A stretch of 64,000 nt of DNA from an uncultured Planctomycetota bacterium. GTDB lineage: Bacteria > Planctomycetota > Phycisphaerae > SM23-33. Shown in pieces: positions 18,440 through 27,109 of the stretch. How positions within the stretch are numbered: the stretch's first letter is position 1; every line of letters begins with the position of its first letter. The translations under genes and the position numbers were made by a program. The stretch lies in the NCBI GenBank assembly GCA_903892515.1, contig CAITIS010000102.1, positions 1 to 64,000 on the forward strand. The letters are read 5' to 3'. The notes beneath the pieces were generated by a model. That model made no database searches, had not been told where the DNA came from, and saw only the letters and a program-made list of their open reading frames with translations.

Positions 18440-18769
18440 ATGACGCAGTTGATTGAACGTTCCTGTCAGAAGATTCCCTCCGATCAGGAGCCGCTGGAAA
18501 GCGACCGGATCGACGAACTGGCCGCACAGGTGCCCGACTGGGAAGTCGAAGACGACGAGCGAATCTGGCGGACCTTTGAGTTTGAGAACTTCGCACAGGC
18601 CCTGGCGTTCGTCAATCGCGTGGGCGAACTGGCGGAGCACCAGCACCATCACCCGGACATCTCGCTGAGTTGGGGCATGGCCCGCGTGGAACTCTCCACC
18701 CACAGCATCGGCGGGCTGAGCGAAAACGATTTCATCGTGGCGGCCAAGATCGACCAACTGCCGCGATAG
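18440..18769 (+). CDS. phhB: Pterin-4a-carbinolamine dehydratase
   Basis: 109 residues, the usual size of the PCD/DCoH family, which dehydrates 4a-hydroxytetrahydropterin after aromatic amino acid hydroxylation. The family signature is intact: EHQHHHPDISLSWGMARVEL (His cluster and Trp), then STHSIGGLSENDFIVAAKID. No phenylalanine hydroxylase gene is in the window, so it may serve another pterin enzyme or act in molybdopterin or folate side reactions, as proposed for orphan PCDs. A GGAG-like sequence precedes the ATG. Transcribed divergently from the lipoprotein gene. Confidence 0.93.
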   Translation: MTQLIERSCQKIPSDQEPLESDRIDELAAQVPDWEVEDDERIWRTFEFENFAQALAFVNRVGELAEHQHHHPDISLSWGMARVELSTHSIGGLSENDFIVAAKIDQLPR

Positions 18770-18887
18770 GCACTCTCTGCCGCAAAACGCGGGATGGGCC
18801 TGCGCGCCGAATGTTGCGACCGGTGGCCGGGGTGTGTGACTAGTATCCCTGGTAGGACGTGTTTTGCCGCAGACTGTGGTCAAGCTG

Positions 18888-19072
18888 TGTATCAGGCCCC
18901 GGCTTTAGCCGGGGTAGAGCGGGTTCCCCCGGTGTTTTGCCAGCCCGTTTCAACGGGCTTACCGTCTTGCGGCTTGAGCCATTGCCTCAAGGCACGGCTT
19001 CAAGCCCGGTGAACCGGGCTGATTGTGACTGTTAGCCGCCTGGCACCCCGGCTGAAGCCGGGGCCTGTTACA
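18888..19072. repeat. 185-bp composite palindromic element (CCCCGGCTTNAGCCGGGG family)
   Basis: Outer ends are inverted copies: TGTATCAGGCCCCGGC on the left and the complement of GCCGGGGCCTGTTACA on the right, about 29 bases each with a few mismatches. Between them lie hairpins CAGCCCGTTTCAACGGGCT and AGCCCGGTGAACCGGGCT. The right-hand hairpin is preceded by TGGCA, the foot seen in other repeats of this window. It fills most of the 440-base gap between phhB and the M14 gene; I see no gene there. Confidence 0.8.
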
Positions 19073-19210
19073 CAACAAATCCGGGTGCCCAGAAAGCGCA
19101 GTCAGACACCGTTTAACCCATACCCACGAAAGCTTGCCGGCCCCTCTGTCACAGGCGTAGAATCCTCCTTCAAGCAGGAACGGTAAGCGTTTCCAAGGAG
19201 AGTCTTCGCC

Positions 19211-20332
19211 ATGTCCATAAGCCTCCTGACCGGTTTTGACGGCGCCAGTCCACGCGACGACGTGGGCGTGCGCCAGGTGGCCGAAGGCCGCTTCGTCGTC
19301 TATCCCAACTACCGGCGCGTTGAGGGCATCAGCGAGGAGTGCATCGCCGGCGCGGGGGCGCGGCTCTCCGTCCGAATCCGCAACGATGGGCCCTCTGCCG
19401 CACCGGTGACCGTTGTGGCCGACTGGCAAACCGAGTCGTGCCTGGAATATCGCGACCTGGGCTTCGTTCGCCTCCCCGACGAGGATTGGCGGCAGATCCC
19501 CGGCCAGCGGGACAAGACGACCATCTGCTACAACCTGCTCGTCCCGCCCGGCGTGACGGCGTTGGCCCTGTACCCCGAGTACAACGTCGAGCAGTGCCGC
19601 CGTTTCGTCGAGCATCTGGGCGAGCGGGGCGCACGCCTGGCCGTGCCGGGGCACAGTGCCGAAGGCCGCGATATCTGGCTTGTGCATGTGCCGGCCTCCC
19701 GCAGCGGCTGTCCGTCGCTGATGGTCCAGGCCCGCGACCACGCCTACGAGTCGGCCGGCTCGTATTGCATCGAAGGGATTATCGATTTCCTGCTGTCGGA
19801 CTGCCCCTCCGCACAATGCTTGCGGGAACGGTTCGAGGTGTATTGCCTGCCGATGGCCAACCCCGACGGCGTGCATAACGGCATGAGCCGGCTGACGGCA
19901 GAGCGCGGGGCCAACCTCAACCGGCTCGTCACCGAGTGCGATTTGGCCCATGACGCGGTGCGGGCCGCGATCGATCACGTCAGGCCGCAGGTGTACCTGA
20001 ACATTCACAACTGGCAAGTCAAGGACGTCGACGGCCTGCTGGTCAACGCTTCGGCCGTTGGGCCGGCCATCCTGCAACACATCGCCGCCGACACCGAACA
20101 CGGCAAGCGATGGCTGGTGGAAAGCGCCGAGGACTGGCTCAAGGCCAATGGCCTGACCGCCCTGCGCGAGCAGGATAAGTCCTGGAAGAACTACGTCGAG
20201 GAACGCTTCGGCGGCGTGGGCGTGACGGTGGAGTTCCCCTGGCCCGGTCTGACGCCCGCGGACATGCGTGCCAAGGGCGCGCTGTTCCTCCAAGCTTATG
20301 CCCAGGCCGCAATCGATCTGGGAGTTGTCTGA
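19211..20332 (+). CDS. M14-family zinc carboxypeptidase-like protein
   Basis: 373 residues. An N-terminal beta-sandwich-like domain (about 1-125) is followed by an M14 carboxypeptidase fold. Zinc ligands are visible: His177 and Glu180 in QARDHAYESAGSY (HxxE) and His266 in LNIHNWQV. NPDGV and GANLNR match the substrate-carboxylate region, and VTVEFPW near 345 probably carries the general-base Glu. The beta-sandwich-plus-M14 layout resembles cytosolic (CCP/AGBL-type) carboxypeptidases. No signal peptide is seen, so cytoplasmic action is likely. AAGGAG lies about ten bases before the ATG. The GH36 gene follows 63 bases later, suggesting a two-gene unit. The exact substrate cannot be told from sequence. 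Confidence 0.8.
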   Translation: MSISLLTGFDGASPRDDVGVRQVAEGRFVVYPNYRRVEGISEECIAGAGARLSVRIRNDGPSAAPVTVVADWQTESCLEYRDLGFVRLPDEDWRQIPGQRDKTTICYNLLVPPGVTALALYPEYNVEQCRRFVEHLGERGARLAVPGHSAEGRDIWLVHVPASRSGCPSLMVQARDHAYESAGSYCIEGIIDFLLSDCPSAQCLRERFEVYCLPMANPDGVHNGMSRLTAERGANLNRLVTECDLAHDAVRAAIDHVRPQVYLNIHNWQVKDVDGLLVNASAVGPAILQHIAADTEHGKRWLVESAEDWLKANGLTALREQDKSWKNYVEERFGGVGVTVEFPWPGLTPADMRAKGALFLQAYAQAAIDLGVV

Positions 20333-20395
20333 GAATCACCCGATCCGCCGGCGGCACTGGCGCATGATCGCCAAAGGATCAAGGAAGGACCACGG

Positions 20396-22555
20396 ATGTC
20401 CGAACACACTGTCGATTGGAAAGCTGTCATCAAGCCGCTGGCCGTGCTGAGCAATGGCCGGCGCGTGCAACTGCCCTTCCGCGTGGAGTGCGACCGCGTC
20501 GACTCAGCCACGATCTATCGCGTCGCGGTGGCCCTTCCGCCTGGTTCACGCGGGCTGACGCTGGCGCGGGTGCGGCTGCTGGAAGCGGACCTGCGCGTGC
20601 CAGACCTGGCGATCTACAAGGAGAGCTACTACATGCCCGGCGAGCAGCGCGGGTTCTTCCGCCTGCACGCAGGGCGTCCGCACGACGTGCCGCGTTGGTG
20701 GGGAGCCAGCCGCGGCGATCCGATGGCGGCGCTGAGCCATCCCTTTACCGTCCTGAATCTCCCGCGGCGCAAGCGGCTGATCGGCTTTGCCAGCGAGGAC
20801 CGCTTCGAGAGCTATGTCGTGCTGGACACCTCTGGCCGGAGCATCGCCCTGAGCACCTGGTGCGAGTTGGAGGGCCGCAAGCTCGCGCCGGGGCAGTGGC
20901 TGGAGTTGGAACAGCTCTTCGCCATCGACGCCACGCGGTTCAATGACACCGTCGATGCGTACGCCCGTTATGTGGCCAAGCGCAGCCACGCCCGCGTCCC
21001 AAGCCGAACAGTCACCGGCTGGAGCGACTGGCAGTATTGGCGTGAAGAGAAATGCGAAGCGGACCTGCGCCGCAGCCTGCCGGTGCTGGCGGATCTGCGC
21101 CGCCGTGGCCTGGGCGCCGAGCACGTCATCCTCGACGGCGGCTGGTGTGACTTCGCATCCGAGTGGCTTGCCCCCTGCTCAAAGTACCCATCGGGCATGA
21201 AGAAGCTGTCCGCCCTCGTGCGCCGCAACGGGCTCAAACTCGGGCTGTGGCTGGCGCCTTTTATCACCAACGTCAACACGCAGGTCGCGCGGCGGCACCG
21301 GCAGTGGATGGTGCTCCAGGCTGACAATAGCCGCCCGCTGAAGAGGACGGCCTCTAATGTTGGCCCATGCTACACGCTGGACTACACCGTGCCGGCCGCA
21401 TTGGAATGGCTGCGGAAGATCGTCCGCACATTCGTGCGTGACTACCGCATCGGCTATCTCAAGCTCGACGGCCCCTGCCTGGCGCACTATGCCGGCGGCA
21501 GGTTCCACGATCCCAGCCAGACGCGGATTCAGCAGATTCGAGCGGCCCTGGAGGTCATCCGCCAGGAGTGCGGTCAGGACGTGATCGTCGAGGGCGAGGG
21601 CATCTACCTGCCGTCGGTGGGACTGGTGGACACGCAGCGCACCACGCAGGACAATCACCCATTCTGGTACTTCCCGCACACCGGCCAGCCGTCGCTCCAG
21701 GTCAACCTCCGCAACGACCTGCTGGGCGGGTACATGCACAACGTGTACTGGCACAACCACCGCGAGAACGTCATCATTCGCGACTTTCTCTCGCCCTTCC
21801 ACGCCTGGAGACAGCAGAGCCCCGAGCTCAAAGACACCATGCTGACGGACAATGAAATCCGCTGCTACCTCTCTGCCGCCACGCTCGTGGGCGGGGCCAT
21901 GCTGGTGACCGAGCCGATGGAGGAGTTGGCCCGCGGCGACCGCATGGACTTGCTGCACCGCTTCCTGCCGCACGTCGAGGGCGGGCGGGCCCAGGTGCTC
22001 GACGCCTTCGCCCACGACGGCGACCCCACGTGGTATGGCCGGCGGATCGAGACGCCGTTCGAGATATACCACGTGCTCGGGGCCTTCAACTGGGGCGATC
22101 TGTACGCCGATCGCGAACTCTCGCTGCGGGATTACCTCGGGGCGGGAAAGTGGCACGTCTTTGATTACTGGGCCCAGCGATACCTTGGCCAGATGCGCGA
22201 CCGCTTGAGCCTGCCCAACGTGCCGGCCCACGGCTGCCGCATAGTGGCCGTGAGACCCGCGCTAAACCGGCCTCAGGTGGTGGGCAGTAATCTGCATATC
22301 TTGCAGGGCGCGGTCGAGTTCGACGATGTGCAATATCAAGACAACGTGCTGAGTATCCGCGTCGGGCACCCGGTCCAGCGCGAGGCACAGATTCACATCC
22401 GCTATGGCCGGACGCATGAGCTGGTCTCGGTCGAAACCAACGCCCGCAGCCACCTCATCGATGCCCGAATTCCCGGCCTGCTGACGATTCACTTCGACGG
22501 CCGGCGGCACACGCAGATCGACATCCGCTGGCGCGCGGCCCAGCGGCGGCGGTGA
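20396..22555 (+). CDS. GH36/clan D glycoside hydrolase (alpha-galactosidase-like)
   Basis: 719 residues, no signal peptide. The central TIM-barrel shows VILDGGWCDF, LKLGLWLAPF (equivalent to the GLWxxPF strand of GH36), and the nucleophile segment IGYLKLDG with Asp358. A later VDTQRTTQD segment probably carries the acid/base Asp. A beta-sandwich precedes the barrel (about 1-200), as usual for GH36, and a small beta domain follows. Alpha-galactosidase is the commonest activity of this architecture, but alpha-N-acetylgalactosaminidase or a raffinose-type specificity is equally possible. It lies directly downstream of the M14 peptidase gene. Confidence 0.85.
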   Translation: MSEHTVDWKAVIKPLAVLSNGRRVQLPFRVECDRVDSATIYRVAVALPPGSRGLTLARVRLLEADLRVPDLAIYKESYYMPGEQRGFFRLHAGRPHDVPRWWGASRGDPMAALSHPFTVLNLPRRKRLIGFASEDRFESYVVLDTSGRSIALSTWCELEGRKLAPGQWLELEQLFAIDATRFNDTVDAYARYVAKRSHARVPSRTVTGWSDWQYWREEKCEADLRRSLPVLADLRRRGLGAEHVILDGGWCDFASEWLAPCSKYPSGMKKLSALVRRNGLKLGLWLAPFITNVNTQVARRHRQWMVLQADNSRPLKRTASNVGPCYTLDYTVPAALEWLRKIVRTFVRDYRIGYLKLDGPCLAHYAGGRFHDPSQTRIQQIRAALEVIRQECGQDVIVEGEGIYLPSVGLVDTQRTTQDNHPFWYFPHTGQPSLQVNLRNDLLGGYMHNVYWHNHRENVIIRDFLSPFHAWRQQSPELKDTMLTDNEIRCYLSAATLVGGAMLVTEPMEELARGDRMDLLHRFLPHVEGGRAQVLDAFAHDGDPTWYGRRIETPFEIYHVLGAFNWGDLYADRELSLRDYLGAGKWHVFDYWAQRYLGQMRDRLSLPNVPAHGCRIVAVRPALNRPQVVGSNLHILQGAVEFDDVQYQDNVLSIRVGHPVQREAQIHIRYGRTHELVSVETNARSHLIDARIPGLLTIHFDGRRHTQIDIRWRAAQRRR

Positions 22556-22578
22556 GTGTGAGTTTCTGGCTCCCTTAG

Positions 22579-22679
22579 CACAGCCGCCCTCGGCTGTGGC
22601 TTTTGCGGCCATATCGATGTCTTCTCGCGCGGCTTCACGCCCGAGGGCGGGCGTACCACGGTTATGAAACTGGTTCTAG
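22579..22679. repeat. About 100-bp copy of the CACAGCCG palindromic element (truncated MITE-like)
   Basis: Runs from CACAGCCGCCCTCGGCTGTG through TCGATGTCTTCTCGCGCGG to GGTTATGAAACTGGTTC. It is near-identical to 57481-57579. The right terminal repeat is present; the left one is missing here. It lies in the 304-base gap before the FG-GAP gene, in which I see no coding sequence. Confidence 0.85.
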
Positions 22680-22859
22680 GAACTCCAACTAAGAACTTCC
22701 GCACGCCTCTTCCCAAAATCAGCTTTCGATGTACAATCATATCTAACAGTCGGCCAGTCACTGGGGCGGCCCGTCAATGGAAACTGATTCACCTTCGCAG
22801 GCTCTCGGCCGTCGTTGCGGCCTGGCCGGAAGTGGATCGACACAAAGGGAGTGTCAGGT

Positions 22860-25475
22860 ATGTCTTCCAAGTCGCACGCAACTCGGGGTTGTCGCCGCTC
22901 GCATCGTATGCCCACATCAAGCAAGCGCCCGCTCCGTCCCGCCTGGTCGCGCACAACCTTCGAGCCGCTGGAAGCCCGCTGCCTGCTCAATGCCGTCACG
23001 TTTGCCTCCACAGAGCCGCGGGTTGATTATTTCACGGGGTCGGCTCCCTTTTGCGTGACGGCCGCGGACTTCAACGGCGATGGGAAGATCGACTTGGCCG
23101 TGGCTAACCGAGAGAGCAGCACCGTCAGTGTGCTTCTCGGCGACGGCAAGGGCGGCTTTGGCGCGACGAAGGACTTCGTTACGGGCTCATGGCCCACATC
23201 CGTGACGGCGGCGGACTTCAACGGCGATGGGAAGATCGACTTAGCTGTTGGCAATTCTCACGGCAGCACTGTCAGCGTGTTGATGGGTGATGGCAGGGGC
23301 GGCTTTGGCGCCAAGACAGACTTCGACACTGGCGGCCCCTCCTCCGTGACGGCCGCAGACTTCAACAGCGATGGGAAGATCGATCTGGCCACAGCCAACG
23401 AGGGCAACAACACCGTCAGCGTGCTGCTGGGCAATGGCAGCGGCGGCTTTGGCGCCAAAACGGACTTTGCTACGGGCCAATCGCCCAGGTCTGTGACGAC
23501 CGCGGACTTTAACGGTGACGGCAAGCTCGACTTGGGCGTGGCCAACTACGGCGGCAACGTCAGTGTGCTCCTGGGCAATGGCAGCGGTGGCTTTGGGGCC
23601 AAGACTGACTTCGCCGCCGGATCATGGCCTTGGTCCGTTACGGCCGCAGACTTCAACGGCGACGGCAAGACAGACCTGGCCGTAGCCAACTATGGCGGGA
23701 ACGTCAGTGTGCTCCCAGGCAACGGTACTGGCAGCTTTGGGCCCAAGACTGACTTCGCCACCGGCTTATCGCCCATCTCCGTAACGGCTTCGGACTTCAA
23801 CGGCGATGGCAAGATCGACTTGGCCACATGCAACTACAACAGTAATACCGTCAGTGTGCTTCTAGGCGACGGGAGTGGCGGCTTTGGCGCCACGATGGAC
23901 TTCGCTTCGGGCTCATGGCCCACATCCGTGACGGCAGCGGACTTCAACGGCGATGGGAAGATCGATCTGGCCGTAGCCAACGAAGGTGGCGATACTGTCG
24001 GCGTGCTTCTGGGCAATGGCAGTGGCGGTTTTGGGGCCAAGACGGACTTTGCCACGGGCGAGTACCCGTATTCAGTGGCGGCTGCGGACTTCAACGGCGA
24101 TGGGAAGATCGATCTGGCCGTGGCCAACGAAGGGAGCAACACCGTCAGCGTACTTCTGGGCAACGGCGGTGGCGGTTTTGGCGCCAAGGCAGACTTTACC
24201 ACGGGCTCATGGCCCTATTCCGTAACGGCGGCGGATTTCAACGGCGACGGCAAGACTGATCTGGCCACGGCCAACCGGGTCAGCAACACCGTCAGCGTAC
24301 TTCTGGGCAATGGCAACGGAGGCTTTGGAGCCAAGACGGACTTTGTCACGGGCTCATGGCCCTATTCCGTAACGGCGGCGGACTTCAATGGCGACGGCAA
24401 GATTGATCTGGCCGTGGCCAACGAGGGCAGCAACACCGTCAGTGTGCTGCTGGGCAATGGCAGCGGCGGCTTTGGGGCCAAGACTGACTTTGCCACGAGC
24501 AAGTTTCCGTCTTCCGTAGCGGCAGCGGACTTCAACAGCGATGGGAAAATCGATCTGGCCACAGCCAACGAGGGCGACGACACCGTCAGCGTGCTGCTGG
24601 GCAATGGCAGCGGCGGCTTTGAGGCCGCGGGGGACTTCGCCACGGGCTCAATGCCCGATTTCGTGATGGCTGCCGACTTCAACGGCGATGGGAAGATGGA
24701 CTTGGCTTTGGGCAATGTGGGGAGCAATGCTACTCTCAGCGTGCTTCTGGGCAACGGCATGGGCGGCTTTGGACCCAAGACGGATTTTGGCTGGGGCTAC
24801 TTGTCCTCTTCCGTCACGGCGGGGGACTTTAACGGCGACGGAAAGACTGATCTCGCCGTGGCCAACTCCGGGCTTAACATCGTCAGTGTGCTGCTGGGCG
24901 ACGGCCACGGCGGTTTTGGCTCCAGGAAGGACTTCGCCACGGGCTCATATCCCTTGTCCGTGGTGTCTGGTGATTTCAATGGTGACGGCAGGTCTGACTT
25001 GGCGACAGCCAACTCTCATGGAGACAGTCTAACGGTTCTGCTGAACACGACCCCGTGGCCCGGCGACGCCAATGGCGATGGGGTGGTCAACTTCAAAGAC
25101 TACGTCGTTCTGGAAGGCAACTTCGGCAAGACCGGCATGGGCTTTGCCCAGGGCGATTTCAATGGCGATGGCGTGGTCACTTTCAGGGACTACATCATCC
25201 TGGAGGCGAACTTTGGCAAGGGGAGCGTGGTGCAGTCGCCAGCGCCGGCATCGCTGTCGGCGGCCTTCAGCGCCGCGCCGGCTGCTTCAGTAGATGCACG
25301 CCTGCAAACTCCGCCGACGTGGTACCTGGACGGTCAGGGATTTGTCGGGCCCATTGCTCCGGCGGGCTTGCAGCAGCGGGCTCACGCGACGGGGAATTGG
25401 GGGCTGCTCAAAGGCTTTGGCAAGGTTGATGCCTCGGTCATCGATGATCTGCTGGGTAAGGGCAGGTTGATCTAG
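22860..25475 (+). CDS. Secreted FG-GAP/VCBS repeat protein with LEPR-XLL-like N-terminus and dockerin-like pair
   Basis: The preferred start is ATG 22860 (AGGGAG nearby upstream). A basic N-terminus leads into TTFEPLEARCLLNAV, a variant of the planctomycete LEPR-XLL motif found near the start of exported proteins. Fourteen repeats of about 47-50 residues follow, each built as DFNGDGKIDLAVAN...VSVLLGNGSGGFG, i.e. calcium-binding FG-GAP/VCBS blades; fourteen would make two seven-bladed propellers. The tail has two EF-hand-like dockerin motifs (PGDANGDGVVNFKDYV and DFNGDGVVTFRDYI) and about 75 further residues with no PEP-CTERM signal. Probable role: extracellular adhesion or binding. The repeats are nearly identical in DNA, suggesting recent duplication or gene conversion. 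Confidence 0.85.
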   Translation: MSSKSHATRGCRRSHRMPTSSKRPLRPAWSRTTFEPLEARCLLNAVTFASTEPRVDYFTGSAPFCVTAADFNGDGKIDLAVANRESSTVSVLLGDGKGGFGATKDFVTGSWPTSVTAADFNGDGKIDLAVGNSHGSTVSVLMGDGRGGFGAKTDFDTGGPSSVTAADFNSDGKIDLATANEGNNTVSVLLGNGSGGFGAKTDFATGQSPRSVTTADFNGDGKLDLGVANYGGNVSVLLGNGSGGFGAKTDFAAGSWPWSVTAADFNGDGKTDLAVANYGGNVSVLPGNGTGSFGPKTDFATGLSPISVTASDFNGDGKIDLATCNYNSNTVSVLLGDGSGGFGATMDFASGSWPTSVTAADFNGDGKIDLAVANEGGDTVGVLLGNGSGGFGAKTDFATGEYPYSVAAADFNGDGKIDLAVANEGSNTVSVLLGNGGGGFGAKADFTTGSWPYSVTAADFNGDGKTDLATANRVSNTVSVLLGNGNGGFGAKTDFVTGSWPYSVTAADFNGDGKIDLAVANEGSNTVSVLLGNGSGGFGAKTDFATSKFPSSVAAADFNSDGKIDLATANEGDDTVSVLLGNGSGGFEAAGDFATGSMPDFVMAADFNGDGKMDLALGNVGSNATLSVLLGNGMGGFGPKTDFGWGYLSSSVTAGDFNGDGKTDLAVANSGLNIVSVLLGDGHGGFGSRKDFATGSYPLSVVSGDFNGDGRSDLATANSHGDSLTVLLNTTPWPGDANGDGVVNFKDYVVLEGNFGKTGMGFAQGDFNGDGVVTFRDYIILEANFGKGSVVQSPAPASLSAAFSAAPAASVDARLQTPPTWYLDGQGFVGPIAPAGLQQRAHATGNWGLLKGFGKVDASVIDDLLGKGRLI

Positions 25476-25480
25476 GCCCG

Positions 25481-25550
25481 CGTGGTTGCTTCGCTTCGCT
25501 GCGCAAACCACGGCACCAAAGCTATCGCGCGGGCGAGACGCCCGCGACAC
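25481..25550. repeat. Two palindromes: GTGGTTTGCGCAGCG stem and GGGCGAGACGCCC stem
   Basis: 25481-25517 forms a hairpin (GTGGTTGCTTCGC paired with the AACCAC side) followed by the foot GGCACC; the same unit is at 29696-29732. 25527-25550 is CGCGGGCGAGACGCCCGCG, the same stem as the element inside the lipoprotein gene at 17154-17295. Confidence 0.75.
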
Positions 25551-25617
25551 GTAAAGGCTTCGACGCCCCCGCTGGAACGGCCTGCTGGATGGCCCGCCGG
25601 GACGGCCTGCTGGCCTG

Positions 25618-25923
25618 TCACATGTCCGCCAGCACCTGCCGCACTTGCTGGGAGGACAGGCCTGCGACGTGGAATTCCTTGCGCGGGTTCGTCGGGCCTG
25701 AGGCCAGCGTGACTTGGCGGGATGCTACGTTCAGGGCCTTGGCGAGGATGGCGGCGATGGCCTGGTTGGCCTTGCCCTTTTCGGCCGGGGCTGAGGTGGC
25801 GACCTTGAGGCACTCGCCCAGCACGCCCGCCACGCGGTCGCGCGAGCTGCCCGGAACGGCCTTGACGGAGATGACCGCCCCGCCCGCCACATCGCGAATC
25901 GCCACCGTTTCGATGCCCTTCAT
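25618..25923 (-). CDS. yggU: YggU/DUF167 family protein
   Basis: About 101 residues from ATG 25923, which I prefer because the longer ORF start lies within a dispersed palindromic repeat. The family core is clear: ISVKAVPGSSRDRVAGVLGE, then KVATSAPAEKGKANQAIAAI, then LAKALNVASRQVTLASG. This is the small alpha/beta fold of the widespread YggU/DUF167 family, whose function is unknown. Sits alone on the minus strand between repeats. Confidence 0.88.
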   Translation of the reverse strand: MKGIETVAIRDVAGGAVISVKAVPGSSRDRVAGVLGECLKVATSAPAEKGKANQAIAAILAKALNVASRQVTLASGPTNPRKEFHVAGLSSQQVRQVLADM

Positions 25924-26004
25924 GGCTATTCTCTGTCTGGGTGCCATAGGCTGACACGACTTCGCGTCTTCTTGCGGAGGCGGGTCTGCCTATGCGGACG
26001 TCCT

Positions 26005-26047
26005 GCATAGGTAGAGCCGCAAAAGCGCGGCTCAACCTATGGCACCC
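26005..26047 (-). repeat. REP1 palindrome copy
   Basis: GCATAGGTAGAGCCGC...GCGGCTCAACCTATGGCACCC: the stem with a central A/T mismatch and the GGGTGC foot (on the minus strand), identical in design to the copies flanking the RAYT gene at 51-52 kb. A half copy lies at about 25938-25965, and degenerate GGCACCC-containing palindromes continue to 26180. This gap of 262 bases holds no gene. Confidence 0.88.
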
Positions 26048-26185
26048 GTGAAACGTCCTGTGGCACCCTTGGAACGTCCAACCTATGGCACCCTGGCGTG
26101 GCCGCTGGACTCCGCGGCCACGGCACCCAGCGGCCACGGCACCCCGGCTGGGCTCCGCCGGCCACGGCATCGGGCACCCGCCCTC

Positions 26186-26746
26186 CTACTTCAGCATGCC
26201 CTGCCGCTTGGCGTACTCGAAGATCCCGCCGGCCTCGATGATCGGCGTGACGTCGCCCAGCGGCTGGAGCGGGAAGCTCTTGCCTGTCCGCAGGTTCTTG
26301 ATGGTAGCCTTGGCCACGTCCAGCTCGGCCTCGTCGCCGGTGTCAAACTCCCCCACCAGCCGCTCGGCCGTCTCCAGCGGAATGATGTACGCGCCGTTGA
26401 TCGTGTTGCGATAGAAGATTCGCGCGTACGACTGGGCCACCACGGCCTTGACGCCTGCCTCGGCCAGGGCCAGCGGGGCGTGCTCGCGGCTGGAACCGCA
26501 GCCAAAATTCTTGCCCGCAATCACCAGCACGTACGGGCTGGTGAACGCATGGGCCGCCACGAAGGGAATCTTGCCCTTGGGCAGCCCCGACTCGTCGATG
26601 GGCATGCCGGACATGGCATACTTGCCGAAGAACTTCCGCTCCTCGGGCGTCGAAGGGTCATAGGACAGGTACTTGGCCGGGATAATCTGGTCAGTGTCGA
26701 TATTGTCGCCGGCGACGAAAACCTTGCCGCAAATCATTTTTTCCAT
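26186..26746 (-). CDS. leuD: 3-isopropylmalate dehydratase small subunit (LeuD-like)
   Basis: 186 residues from ATG 26746, chosen for the GAGG sequence nine bases upstream; the longer ORF only adds junk sequence. The family motifs are clear: GDNIDTDQIIPAKYLS near the N-terminus and the signature GKNFGCGSSREHAPLAL, which binds substrate next to the large subunit's [4Fe-4S] cluster. The role is leucine biosynthesis, isomerising 2- to 3-isopropylmalate. The large subunit gene leuC is not adjacent. Homoaconitase or citramalate-pathway small subunits look similar and cannot be excluded. Confidence 0.88.
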   Translation of the reverse strand: MEKMICGKVFVAGDNIDTDQIIPAKYLSYDPSTPEERKFFGKYAMSGMPIDESGLPKGKIPFVAAHAFTSPYVLVIAGKNFGCGSSREHAPLALAEAGVKAVVAQSYARIFYRNTINGAYIIPLETAERLVGEFDTGDEAELDVAKATIKNLRTGKSFPLQPLGDVTPIIEAGGIFEYAKRQGMLK

Positions 26747-26953
26747 GGCATTCATCCTCAAAGTCGTTCGACGCGGCATTGTAGTGCAGGCCGGGGGAAA
26801 ACCGAAGCGGCAAAATGACATGACTCGGCGCGAGCGATCTTTGGCCCAGCGTTGGCGTTGACAGTTCGCGCTGGCGCGGAGAGGACGGCGCCAACGATGC
26901 GAACTCCCACGTTTCCAATCCCATCGGCTCACAATCACTAGCGCCGTAACAGC

Positions 26954-26981
26954 TTGCAGAATTCGGGATTCGTGATATACT
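26954..26981 (+). promoter_or_regulatory. Possible sigma-70-like promoter upstream of the BNR/dockerin gene
   Basis: A good -10 (TATACT at 26976-26981) lies 16 bases after a weak -35 (TTGCAG). It is about 130 bases upstream of the 27110 start, within a 363-base region that otherwise contains nothing I recognise. Weak evidence: the -35 matches only half of the consensus. Confidence 0.3.
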
Positions 26982-27109
26982 AGCGTTACGATTCGTCTGA
27001 CGCGTCTCTCATCTGAGTGAAGACGAGATCGGTCCGGTGAGCGATGTCTTCACCGTGGCCGGCCACGCTGTTGAGTTGGTCGCCCAGGCGGGCAACCTGA
27101 GGAGAGCCT

